From contig CANRLG010000013.1 in assembly GCA_947631415.1 (NCBI GenBank), positions 1-33,054 of the forward strand: DNA of 33,054 nt. The letters are read 5' to 3'. This stretch comes from an uncultured Clostridia bacterium. Its GTDB lineage: Bacteria > Bacillota > Clostridia > TANB77 > CAG-465. Both the position numbers and the translations under genes were made by a program. Positions 18,547 through 27,778 of this stretch are shown in pieces; within the stretch, counting starts at the first letter, position 1; each line of letters starts with the position of its first letter. The notes beneath the pieces are model-generated. The model was given only the letters and a program-made list of their open reading frames with translations. It made no database searches and was not told the DNA's origin.

Positions 18547-19680
18547 TTAGCCTTCAACTTCTTCTTTTTCTCTTTCTTTCTTTATTTTTTTTCTTTTTAG
18601 TTTATCCTCTGGTTGCTCAAATTCTATTTTAAATTTATACTTAATATATATTTTTCCGATAGCAAGTACTGGCATTGCTATAAGCATTCCTACTACTCCA
18701 AATAATTCGCCAAAGGCAAGTAATCCGCATATAACTACTACTGGATGCAAATTAACAGATTTAGCTATTATATTTGGTTGTAATACATTAGCATCAAATA
18801 GTTGTATTGCAAATGAACATAATAGAGTTATTATAGCAGTAATTGGTCCTCCTACTGTAAAGGCATAAACTGTCATAATTGCATAAGAAATTGCTGCACC
18901 AATGTATGGTATTAAATTTAAGAACATTATTATTATTCCAAATACTACAGCATACTTAAATTTAAGTATCCAGCATAAAATTGTAGTAAGTATTCCTACT
19001 ATAACACTATCTATAATTATTCCTCTAAAATATGAATTAATTATCTCATCCATTTCTGTTAGCATCTTATATGTATTAGAGTCTTTTTTATTTTTTGAAA
19101 TAAATACTATTATGTTATTTTTTGTTCTATCCATATCTTTAACCATAAAGAATGAAATCATTACAGATGTTACAAAACTAATTAGTAAAGACCCTAATGC
19201 TGAAACAGTATTAATTGAATAACTTACAATATTTTCTACATTAAAATATTTAAGCACCAAACTAAAATCTTCTAACTTTGTAGAAAGTCTAAATGAAGTA
19301 TCTAGTCTATTTTCTATAAACTCATTTATTTTAGTTGCAGCACTAGTATATATCGATGGTAAATCTTTAACAAGTTCTGTTACTTGAGTTACCATAAGAG
19401 GTATTATATATGCAAGTGCAATAACTATAATTGCAAAAATTATTAATAGTGATATAATTGCAGAAAGTCCTTTACTTACACCAAGTTTTCGTATTCTATT
19501 TGCTAGTGGCTTAGATATCCAACATACAACTACCCCAACGTAAAAAGGAATTAATGCAACTAGTACATCTCCAATTTTAGATAATATTCCAAATTCTTTT
19601 AGTGTAAAAAATATTACGACAGTTGCAAATATATACATCATAACATTTAAGAATTTAAAATTAAACTTATTTTCTTCCAT
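18547..19680 (-). CDS. AI-2E family transporter (YdiK/PerM-like permease)
   Basis: 377 aa multi-TM; IIMFLNLIPYIGAAISYAI, QLFDANVLQPNIIAKSVNLHPVVVI. Confidence 0.9.
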   Translation of the reverse strand: MEENKFNFKFLNVMMYIFATVVIFFTLKEFGILSKIGDVLVALIPFYVGVVVCWISKPLANRIRKLGVSKGLSAIISLLIIFAIIVIALAYIIPLMVTQVTELVKDLPSIYTSAATKINEFIENRLDTSFRLSTKLEDFSLVLKYFNVENIVSYSINTVSALGSLLISFVTSVMISFFMVKDMDRTKNNIIVFISKNKKDSNTYKMLTEMDEIINSYFRGIIIDSVIVGILTTILCWILKFKYAVVFGIIIMFLNLIPYIGAAISYAIMTVYAFTVGGPITAIITLLCSFAIQLFDANVLQPNIIAKSVNLHPVVVICGLLAFGELFGVVGMLIAMPVLAIGKIYIKYKFKIEFEQPEDKLKRKKIKKEREKEEVEG

Positions 19681-19690
19681 AAATTCTCCT

Positions 19691-20206
19691 TTAAAAAATA
19701 TATTCTACTATTTTACCTTTTTCTAAACTTTTTTTAACATCAATAGCTCTTTGATTAGAACTTCCTCTGTATTTTAAATTTTCATCTTTTTTATCTATTT
19801 CAAATTTTCCATCAATTAATATATCTGTTCTTCTAAGTAAATCTAAATATCCATTTTCATCATTATTGCTTGAGAGTAAATCTTCAAACTTAAATCCTGT
19901 ATACGTAATTACATCTAACCCATTATCTAGTTTATCTATCAAATTTGAAAGTACTTTTGCTTGTATAAAAGGTTCTCCTCCACTTAGTGTAATTCCTTTT
20001 AACAACGGATTTTCTTTAATACTAGAAACAATATTATCTATGTTTTCAAGTCGTCCACCATTATATTCATGTGTTTGAGGATTATGACAACCAAGACAAT
20101 TATGTGGACAGCCTTGAGTAAATATTGTATATCTTATACCTGGTCCATCTACAATAGATTCTTCCACTATACCTGCAATTCTTAAATTACTAGATGATGA
20201 CATCAT
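19691..20206 (-). CDS. nrdG: Anaerobic ribonucleoside-triphosphate reductase activating protein (radical SAM)
   Basis: 171 aa; SIVDGPGIRYTIFTQGCPHNCLGCHNPQTH with CxxxCxxC; directly downstream of nrdD. Confidence 0.95.
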   Translation of the reverse strand: MMSSSSNLRIAGIVEESIVDGPGIRYTIFTQGCPHNCLGCHNPQTHEYNGGRLENIDNIVSSIKENPLLKGITLSGGEPFIQAKVLSNLIDKLDNGLDVITYTGFKFEDLLSSNNDENGYLDLLRRTDILIDGKFEIDKKDENLKYRGSSNQRAIDVKKSLEKGKIVEYIF

Positions 20207-20462
20207 GTTTTACTCTATCTCTTTCTTCTGCTCTTTTTCCATCATTAAATCTATCTAAAGTTCCAACCAAATATCCTGTTATTCTCCTTATCCTTTCAAA
20301 AGGTACATCATTTTCAAAAGTATAACTTAAATCTACATAATCTCCATTTATTTTTAAGTTTAGTTCTGCAATCTTTTTATCTGGATTTTTTTCTTGGACA
20401 TAATTAATATACTCTTGAATTTCTTCTTGTGAAATAGCTTCACCACTTGTATTAATTTTCAT
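20190..20462 (-). CDS. Small conserved-looking protein between nrdD and nrdG
   Basis: Start MKINTSGEAIS at 20462 with GAGGAGGGG SD; overlaps the nrdG start by 17 bp. Confidence 0.8.
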   Translation of the reverse strand: MKINTSGEAISQEEIQEYINYVQEKNPDKKIAELNLKINGDYVDLSYTFENDVPFERIRRITGYLVGTLDRFNDGKRAEERDRVKHDVII

Positions 20463-20473
20463 ATAACCCCTCC

Positions 20474-22723
20474 TCACTTTCTTATTCTCATTATTCTTTC
20501 ACTAATTTTGTCTATTGCTTCAAACTCTCTCCTTCCACAACATGGACATTTATCTTTTATAATACCAGTATATCCACAAATAGGGTCTCTATCTACTGGA
20601 TGATTTATTGAGCCATAACCTATTCCAGACTCTTTCATACATCTAATAATTTTCTCAAAAGCTTCTAAATTTTGTACTGGGTCACCATCAAGTTCTACAT
20701 AACTTATATGTCCACCATTAGTAAGGTCATGATAAGGCGCTTCAATTTTAATTTTATTAAATGCACTTATTTTATAATATACAGGTACATGGAATGAATT
20801 AGTATAATACTCTCTATCTGTTACTCCCTCTATAACTCCATACCTTTCTCTATCCATTTTAACAAATCTACCAGAAAGGCCTTCTGCTGGAGTAGCCAAA
20901 AGAGTAAAATTAAGTTTATCTTTTTGTGACTGAATATCCATTCTCTCTCTCATGTGAGATATAATTTTAAGACCTAATTCTCTTGCTTCTACACTTTCTC
21001 CATGATGACTTCCAATTAATGCTTTTAAACATTCTGCAAGACCAATAAATCCCATTGTTAAAGAGCCATGTTTTAGAACTTCTCCAACTTTATCCTCATT
21101 GCCTAATTTATCTGAATCTAACCATATATGTTGTCCCATTAAAAATGGATAGTTATATACTTTTTTATTACTTTGAATTTGAAATCTAGATTTTAGTTGG
21201 TCTATTACTAAGTCTATCTTTTCATCTAACATTTCAAAAAACTTTTCTACATTTTTATTTGCTTCAATTGCAATACGAGGTAAATTTACAGATGTAAAAC
21301 TTAAATTTCCTCTCCCACAAGTTATCTCTTTTGATGGGTCATGTATATTTGACATTACACGAGTTCTACATCCCATATATGCAACTTCTGTATTATAATC
21401 TCCTCTCCTATAATATTTTAAATTAAAAGGTGCATCCATAAAAGAATAATTTGGAAATAATCTTTTAGCAGATACTCTCATACTTAGTTTGAATAAATCA
21501 TAATTTGGTTCGCCTTCATTATAATTAATTCCTTCTTTAACCTTAAATATTTGAATAGGAAAAATTGGAGTTTCTCCATTTCCAAGTCCTGCCTCTGTTG
21601 CAAGTAATATTTGTTCTATTACTAACCTACCCTCTGGAGAGGTATCTAAGCCATAATTAATACTACTAAATGGAACTTGAGCTCCCGCTCTAGAATGCAT
21701 AGTATTTAGATTATGTATTAAACCCTCCATTGCTTGATAAGTGGACTTTACAACCTCTTTATCTGTATACTTAACTGCAAAATTTTGTATTTTTTCTATT
21801 GTATTTTTATCTAAATCATATTTTGACAAGTATTTTCTTTCTATTTCTAAATAATTATTCGAATCTTTGTATGTTGCTACTTTATCTTTATCATATTTAA
21901 TTGACTTAACAATATCTTGTGCTACTAATTCTGGATTATTTAACTCTGTTAGTAACTCTATTGCCTTTGTTAAATTCTTTAAATATTCTTTTTTATATGT
22001 AACTCTAACCCCTTTTGCCATAGCATATTCAAAATTTGGTATACTTTGGCCACCATGTTGATCATTTTGATTTGACTGAATTGCTATAGCAGCAAGTGCT
22101 GCATAACTTGCTATACTCTGTGGTTCTCTAATAAAGCCCTCACCTGTACAAAATCCATTTTCAAATAACTTTATTAAATCTATTTGACAGCAGGTAGTAG
22201 TTAAAGTTAAAAAGTCCAAATCGTGAATATGTATATCTCCATTTCTATGTGCTTTTGAATGAGCTGGTTTTAATACACATAACTGATAATAACTTTTAGC
22301 TGTTTCAGAACCATATTTTAACATTGTACCCATTGGAGTATCTGCATTAATATTTGCATTTTCTCTTTTTATATTACTATCTTTTGCATCTTGAAAAGTA
22401 AGTTTTTCCATTGTTTGTACAATTTCAGACTTTCTAGTTCTTACTGCATCTCTTTGTAATCTATAATTTATATACGCATTAAGTGTGCTATTATGTTCAT
22501 TTTCTTTTAGTACTTGTTTTACTACTTTTTCTATTTCTTCTGTCGATACTTGTCTATTTTCTTGCTTACTTTCTAGTTTTTCAACTGCAATATTTGCCAA
22601 ATTCTCAGATTTTGCATAATTTTGTCCACCTATAGAATTGGCTGCTTTATATATAGATTTTGCTATCTTTTCTACTTCAAAATTTACTTTTCTTCCATCT
22701 TTTTTTACTACTTTAGTTATCAT
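20474..22723 (-). CDS. nrdD: Anaerobic ribonucleoside-triphosphate reductase
   Basis: ATP-cone N-term (KVVKKDGRKVNFEVEKIAKSI), C-term CGYTG glycyl radical region and CPCCGR zinc site; ATG at 22723 preferred over the upstream GTG. Confidence 0.96.
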   Translation of the reverse strand: MITKVVKKDGRKVNFEVEKIAKSIYKAANSIGGQNYAKSENLANIAVEKLESKQENRQVSTEEIEKVVKQVLKENEHNSTLNAYINYRLQRDAVRTRKSEIVQTMEKLTFQDAKDSNIKRENANINADTPMGTMLKYGSETAKSYYQLCVLKPAHSKAHRNGDIHIHDLDFLTLTTTCCQIDLIKLFENGFCTGEGFIREPQSIASYAALAAIAIQSNQNDQHGGQSIPNFEYAMAKGVRVTYKKEYLKNLTKAIELLTELNNPELVAQDIVKSIKYDKDKVATYKDSNNYLEIERKYLSKYDLDKNTIEKIQNFAVKYTDKEVVKSTYQAMEGLIHNLNTMHSRAGAQVPFSSINYGLDTSPEGRLVIEQILLATEAGLGNGETPIFPIQIFKVKEGINYNEGEPNYDLFKLSMRVSAKRLFPNYSFMDAPFNLKYYRRGDYNTEVAYMGCRTRVMSNIHDPSKEITCGRGNLSFTSVNLPRIAIEANKNVEKFFEMLDEKIDLVIDQLKSRFQIQSNKKVYNYPFLMGQHIWLDSDKLGNEDKVGEVLKHGSLTMGFIGLAECLKALIGSHHGESVEARELGLKIISHMRERMDIQSQKDKLNFTLLATPAEGLSGRFVKMDRERYGVIEGVTDREYYTNSFHVPVYYKISAFNKIKIEAPYHDLTNGGHISYVELDGDPVQNLEAFEKIIRCMKESGIGYGSINHPVDRDPICGYTGIIKDKCPCCGRREFEAIDKISERIMRIRK

Positions 22724-22753
22724 GCAAGTCACACCTCTTACCTTTATGTTGAA

Positions 22754-22782
22754 ATTATATCACTGTATTATTCGTTGTGCAA
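22754..22782 (-). promoter_or_regulatory. Promoter for the nrdD operon
   Basis: Minus strand TTGCAC-17 nt-TATAAT upstream of nrdD. Confidence 0.75.
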
Positions 22783-22800
22783 GAAAATAAAACATTATTT

Positions 22801-24138
22801 TTAATTAAGTATTTCCTTATTGTAATTATCTAAAATGCTTTTACATATTGCCTCTATATATTCATTCTTCTTATTCTTAAAACGTTCAATCTCTTGTGTA
22901 GAATTAATGAAACCTAATTCTAGTAAATATCCCTCTGCAGAAATATTACTATTTAGATAATGATTATATGAGCCTACAGAATCTCTACCATCTGTATAAG
23001 CACCTGTAATTTTCCCACCAGTTTCCCTTATCATGAAAAGATAATTCGTATCTGTAGTTATACTTTCATAGAAATCATATCCCAAATCTTGTGCTTCTTT
23101 TCTAAAATCATCTATTTCTTGTTGTGTAAAAGTTCTAACATATACTCCATCAGCTTTCTTCATATAGCTATTGATTGAATATCCTGTTTCAACAAAATCT
23201 ACAATATTATCTGCTAAACTTTTAGCAAATGTTAGATTAGCATGATTAGGTGAATATATTTCCACTCCACCAACATTTTCATCATAATTACTACTATTAA
23301 AATGGATAGAAAGTAAAAGTTTTGCTTTAGTTTCAAAAGGAATTTCGCTTCTACTATTTGCACCATAAGATGGTGTTCTAACATCTGTATCTCTTGTTAA
23401 CTTTACTTTATAACCATATTCTTCTAACTTTTTTTTCAAAGTTATAGCATAATCTAAAGTAAAATCTTTCTCATTATATCCTAAATACTGTGCACCTGTA
23501 TCTGTTCCACCATGTCCACTATCTATTACAATATCATACACATTTTCAGGTAACTCACACTCTCTTGATTTTAGTTCTAATGATTTCACATTTTCATTAA
23601 ATACAATGTCTACTTTATTATTTTTACCATTTTTAGTTAGAGTATAATACTCATTTTCTTTTACATCAGAAATATTTTTTAAAGAATATAATTTTTCAGT
23701 ATATTTACCTTTTTCATCTGTTCCAGATAGTTTAGCAAATACAGCATAATTATTTTCAGATTTCAATGTTTCCAAATCTATTCCCTCATTTATATTAGAA
23801 GAAATACCAAAATTATATCTATCATCTTCATCATTTAATATTGCCATACATTCATTAAAAGTACCCTCTGTATCTCTAATTAATATTCGTGCTTTCTCTA
23901 CTTTAAAATTATCTAACTCACTTTTTAAAATATAACCTTCCATATTTAAGTGTGTACCATATATGTAGTAATTATCTATATTTACATATACATTTTCTTC
24001 TACATTTGCATACATTCTTTTAAGTCGTTCATTCTCATCTTTTATATCTAAAACTACTCTATATATACAACATAAAAGAACCATCAAAATTAATGCTACT
24101 ATTATTCGTACAATATAATCTAATTTCTTAGTTTTCAA
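22801..24138 (-). CDS. N-acetylmuramoyl-L-alanine amidase (Amidase_3) with N-terminal TM anchor and extra N-terminal domain
   Basis: 445 aa; IVIDSGHGGTDTGA, LLLSIHFNSS, LELGFINSTQE motifs. Confidence 0.92.
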   Translation of the reverse strand: MKTKKLDYIVRIIVALILMVLLCCIYRVVLDIKDENERLKRMYANVEENVYVNIDNYYIYGTHLNMEGYILKSELDNFKVEKARILIRDTEGTFNECMAILNDEDDRYNFGISSNINEGIDLETLKSENNYAVFAKLSGTDEKGKYTEKLYSLKNISDVKENEYYTLTKNGKNNKVDIVFNENVKSLELKSRECELPENVYDIVIDSGHGGTDTGAQYLGYNEKDFTLDYAITLKKKLEEYGYKVKLTRDTDVRTPSYGANSRSEIPFETKAKLLLSIHFNSSNYDENVGGVEIYSPNHANLTFAKSLADNIVDFVETGYSINSYMKKADGVYVRTFTQQEIDDFRKEAQDLGYDFYESITTDTNYLFMIRETGGKITGAYTDGRDSVGSYNHYLNSNISAEGYLLELGFINSTQEIERFKNKKNEYIEAICKSILDNYNKEILN

Positions 24139-24155
24139 AAAATATCACCAACCAA

Positions 24156-25715
24156 CTATTTTTCAAGTATCTTTATTGCTACTCTTATTCCATCTACGGC
24201 TGCAGTCATTATACCTCCTGCATATCCTGCTCCCTCGCCACAAGGGTACATTCCTTCAATATTTGCTTCTAAAGTATCGTTATCTCTTGTTATTTGAACA
24301 GGAGATGATGTTCTAGTTTCAACAGCTGTCATAATGGCCTCACTATCCCCAAAGCCTTTTAATTTTTTATTCAACTCTGTTATTGCCTCTTTAAGTGTCT
24401 CATTTACATACATTGGAAATAGCTCATTAATATTTGCTAAGGTAACCCCTGGCATATATGTAGGTTTAACTTTCCCAATACTTTCAGATTTTACATTATT
24501 AATATAATCTCCTACTTTCTGAACTGGAGCATAATAATTTGAGCCTCCCATTTCAAAAGCTTTCTTTTCTAGCTTTTCTTGGTAATACATACCACATAAA
24601 GCTCCTGTATTTCCACAGTCTTGAGGTGTTATATTTACAAGTAACGCACTATTTGCGTTTTCTCCATCTCTTTTAAACTTACTCATTCCATTTGTTACAA
24701 CTGTATTTTCATCTGATGATGAAGCCATAACTTGTCCACCAGGACACATGCAAAATGTATAACAAACTCTCCCGTTTTTAGCATGATATACAAGTTTATA
24801 TTCTGCTGGTGGTAAATGTAATTTAGATTTATCTCCGTATTGAGCTAAGTTAATATCTGATTGTAAATGTTCTATTCTAACTCCAACAGCAAAATTCTTA
24901 GGAACCATTGTTACACCACTTGAAAGTAGCTTTTTAAATGTATCTCTTGCACTATGACCTATTGCAAGTACAACCGTATCTGTTTCTATTTCTTCATTAT
25001 TGTCTAAAATTACCTTTTCTATCTTAGAGTTATTATACTTAAAGTCTATTACTTGCGTATCAAATATAAATCTACCACCTTTTGAGATGATATATTCTCT
25101 CATATTTTTTACTATATTTACTAAATTATCTGTTCCAATATGTGGTTTAGCAACATACATTATCTCTTTAGGAGCTCCAAATTTTACAAACTCTTCTAAT
25201 ACTTTTCTTGAATGTGTCAAATTATTTCCAGTTGTTAATTTTCCATCTGAGAATGTACCTGCTCCACCTTCACCAAATTGAATATTAGATTTAGTATTTA
25301 ATACTCCATTTTTTACAAAGTTATCCACATCTTCAACTCTTTTTTCTACCTTACTACCACGTTCTACTATAATTGGACATACTCCATTATCTACAAGTAT
25401 TAAAGCAGTAAAAAGTCCAGCAGGGCCTGCACCTACTATTACAGGACAATATTTGCTTTTTCTTTTTACATTAATGTTTTCTAAGCTATATTCTTCTACT
25501 ACACTTGCACCTTTTACTACTCTATCTTTTTTTAGTTCTACATCTATTGCATAGTTATAATATATATTAGATTTATCTCTTGCATCTATTGATTTTTTAT
25601 ATATGCTTGAGCTTTTCACTTCTTCTTTTTTTATCTTATATTTTTTTAATGCACTTTCTATTATTTGTTCCTCTGTCAAGTCTTCCTTAATTTTTACATT
25701 ACTTAATCTATACAT
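24156..25715 (-). CDS. NAD(P)/FAD-dependent oxidoreductase
   Basis: 519 aa; PVIVGAGPAGLFTALILVDNG, FGEGGAGTFSDGKL, CPGGQVMASSS, GEGAGYAGGIMTAAVDG. Confidence 0.92.
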   Translation of the reverse strand: MYRLSNVKIKEDLTEEQIIESALKKYKIKKEEVKSSSIYKKSIDARDKSNIYYNYAIDVELKKDRVVKGASVVEEYSLENINVKRKSKYCPVIVGAGPAGLFTALILVDNGVCPIIVERGSKVEKRVEDVDNFVKNGVLNTKSNIQFGEGGAGTFSDGKLTTGNNLTHSRKVLEEFVKFGAPKEIMYVAKPHIGTDNLVNIVKNMREYIISKGGRFIFDTQVIDFKYNNSKIEKVILDNNEEIETDTVVLAIGHSARDTFKKLLSSGVTMVPKNFAVGVRIEHLQSDINLAQYGDKSKLHLPPAEYKLVYHAKNGRVCYTFCMCPGGQVMASSSDENTVVTNGMSKFKRDGENANSALLVNITPQDCGNTGALCGMYYQEKLEKKAFEMGGSNYYAPVQKVGDYINNVKSESIGKVKPTYMPGVTLANINELFPMYVNETLKEAITELNKKLKGFGDSEAIMTAVETRTSSPVQITRDNDTLEANIEGMYPCGEGAGYAGGIMTAAVDGIRVAIKILEK

Positions 25716-25725
25716 TTAATTACTC

Positions 25726-26148
25726 CTACAAATTCATATTATATTTTCTACTATTTGCTTTAACAAATCCCATTGATTCGTAAAATTGGTGTACTCCCTC
25801 CTCTGACTCAAGGCAGGTAAAGTGAATTGATTTAAAGCCATTTTCCTTAGCATATTCTATAACATATTTAAGCATTATACTACCTAGATTTTTTCTTCTA
25901 TATGCTTTACTAACAGCTACATTAAATAATTCAATAGATGGTTGAAAACCAAAAGTAAATAACTGTATTTTGTACATAGTAACTGTACCTATTATCTCAT
26001 TTTTTTCTTTTAATACTAGAACTTCATATATATCGCTATTTTCATCATATTCTTCATATTTTTCTATGTCATTACTACCATCAAAAGCTTCATCTATTAA
26101 TTTTTTATACTTATCTAACTCTTCTTTTTTTAATTTCTCTATAATCAT
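25726..26148 (-). CDS. GNAT family N-acetyltransferase
   Basis: VSKAYRRKNLGSIMLKYVIEYAKENGF...FYESMGFVKA. Confidence 0.9.
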   Translation of the reverse strand: MIIEKLKKEELDKYKKLIDEAFDGSNDIEKYEEYDENSDIYEVLVLKEKNEIIGTVTMYKIQLFTFGFQPSIELFNVAVSKAYRRKNLGSIMLKYVIEYAKENGFKSIHFTCLESEEGVHQFYESMGFVKANSRKYNMNL

Positions 26149-26238
26149 GATTACCTCCATTTATGTAATTTAATTATACACTAAAAGTAACAAAATTAAA
26201 ATCTAAGTTGTAAAAATATATGGTTTTGTGGTATGAAA

Positions 26239-26268
26239 AATAGGTACAAGCTGTACCTATTCCATATT
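26239..26268 (-). terminator. Terminator overlapping the 3' end of pepD
   Basis: Minus strand AATAGGTACA-GCT-TGTACCTATT then TTTC. Confidence 0.7.
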
Positions 26269-27666
26269 TTGTATCATTATATATAATGTATTAAGCAGTT
26301 TCTTACAAGAATTAAGATATAGAGTTTCATTTACAGTATGTACATCTACAACATCTGGTCCTAATGATATCATATCTAAATTTGGCATCTTTTCATAAAA
26401 CATACCACATTCAACTCCTGCATGAATTGCACAAATAATAGGGGAAGTATTTTCATGAGTCTGCATATATGCCTCTTTATATATCTTTTCAAGTTTTGAA
26501 TTAGGATTATACTTCCATCCAGGATATTCGCCTTCTTCACTTATTTCAAATCCAAGTGAAGTTGCAAGATTATTATTTTCTGCCTTTATTTTATCTTTTT
26601 GTAAATCTATACTTGACCTAAGAGACTCCACAATGTTAATTTTTCCTGCCTTTGCATCAACTATTCCTATATTTCCTGAAGTTTCAACTAAATCATCTAT
26701 GTCTCTACTCATTGCAATAACATTTTGTTTAAGATTTAATATTAATTCTACTATATTATTGCTTTCTTCATATCCAAAAGAACTTGCATTTTTCATATTT
26801 ATTTTTTCTAAATCTACTGTTATATTTTTATCCTCAGGAGTAATTTTGATATTTTCAAGTACTTTTTCTACTTTTTCCTCAATATTTTGGAAATTTTCAA
26901 ATATTACTTTTGTATAATTTGGTATGGCATTATCTTTATTTCCGCCTACAAAAGAGATTATTTTAGAATTAGTATTTTCTAATATTTTACTTGCTAAGTA
27001 GTTTGAGTTAATTCTTCCTTTATTAATATCTACACCAGAATGACCTCCATATAGGCCACTTATCTCTAGTTTATATACATCATTTTCTACTTTTTCTTGA
27101 GTAGTATTTTTAGTATAGTGTACACTAACTCCACCAGCACATCCTACAATAGCAGTATTTTCTTCTTCTCCATCAAGATTAATTAAATACTGAGCTTCTA
27201 TATTTGTAGTATCTAGTCCTTTTGCACCATACATTCCAATTTCTTCTTGTGTAGTAAAGAAGAAATATGTAGTTGGAAGTTGTATTTGTTTATCTTCCAT
27301 TAAAAGAAGTAGAGTAGCTACTCCTATTCCATCATCTGCACCTAAAGTTGTGTCTTTTGCTTTTAGTGTATTTTCTTCCTCTATCATATCTATTGGGTCA
27401 TTTTCAAAATCATGAGTAGAGTTTGTTGTTTTTTCACATACCATATCTGTATGAGCTTGAAATATTATTCCCTTTTTATCTTCCATACCTTTTGAAGCTT
27501 CTCTTTTTACAACAACGTTATATAATTTATCCATCTTTGCCTCTAAACCAAGTTCAGTTGCAAAATTTAATATATATTTTCCAATTTTTTCCTCTTTTTT
27601 AGAATTTCTTGGAACTTTAGATAGTTCTTTAAAAATTTCAATTAATCTATTATACTTTTCTTCCAT
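26257..27666 (-). CDS. pepD: Aminoacyl-histidine dipeptidase (M20 family)
   Basis: GIIFQAHTDMVCEK, TLGADDGIGVA, GLYGGHSGVDINKGR, ICAIHAGVECG; ATG at 27666 with GAGGAG SD. Confidence 0.94.
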   Translation of the reverse strand: MEEKYNRLIEIFKELSKVPRNSKKEEKIGKYILNFATELGLEAKMDKLYNVVVKREASKGMEDKKGIIFQAHTDMVCEKTTNSTHDFENDPIDMIEEENTLKAKDTTLGADDGIGVATLLLLMEDKQIQLPTTYFFFTTQEEIGMYGAKGLDTTNIEAQYLINLDGEEENTAIVGCAGGVSVHYTKNTTQEKVENDVYKLEISGLYGGHSGVDINKGRINSNYLASKILENTNSKIISFVGGNKDNAIPNYTKVIFENFQNIEEKVEKVLENIKITPEDKNITVDLEKINMKNASSFGYEESNNIVELILNLKQNVIAMSRDIDDLVETSGNIGIVDAKAGKINIVESLRSSIDLQKDKIKAENNNLATSLGFEISEEGEYPGWKYNPNSKLEKIYKEAYMQTHENTSPIICAIHAGVECGMFYEKMPNLDMISLGPDVVDVHTVNETLYLNSCKKLLNTLYIMIQNME

Positions 27667-27735
27667 AATTATTATCTCCTCTTTTTTTGTATGATTATAC
27701 CACAAACATTTGTTAAATAACAGTTGAGAAAAAAA

Positions 27736-27771
27736 ATAAACCCAGAATTTACTTATATTCTGAGTTTATTT
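27736..27771 (-). terminator. Terminator downstream of the ABC transporter gene
   Basis: Inverted repeat AATAAACcCAGAAT...ATTCTGaGTTTATT followed on minus strand by TTTTTT. Confidence 0.8.
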
Positions 27772-27778
27772 TAATATT

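Noticed and set aside
22733-22800. NrdR box or B12 riboswitch upstream of nrdD
   Set aside because: No convincing paired NrdR boxes or structured leader seen by eye; only a good promoter.
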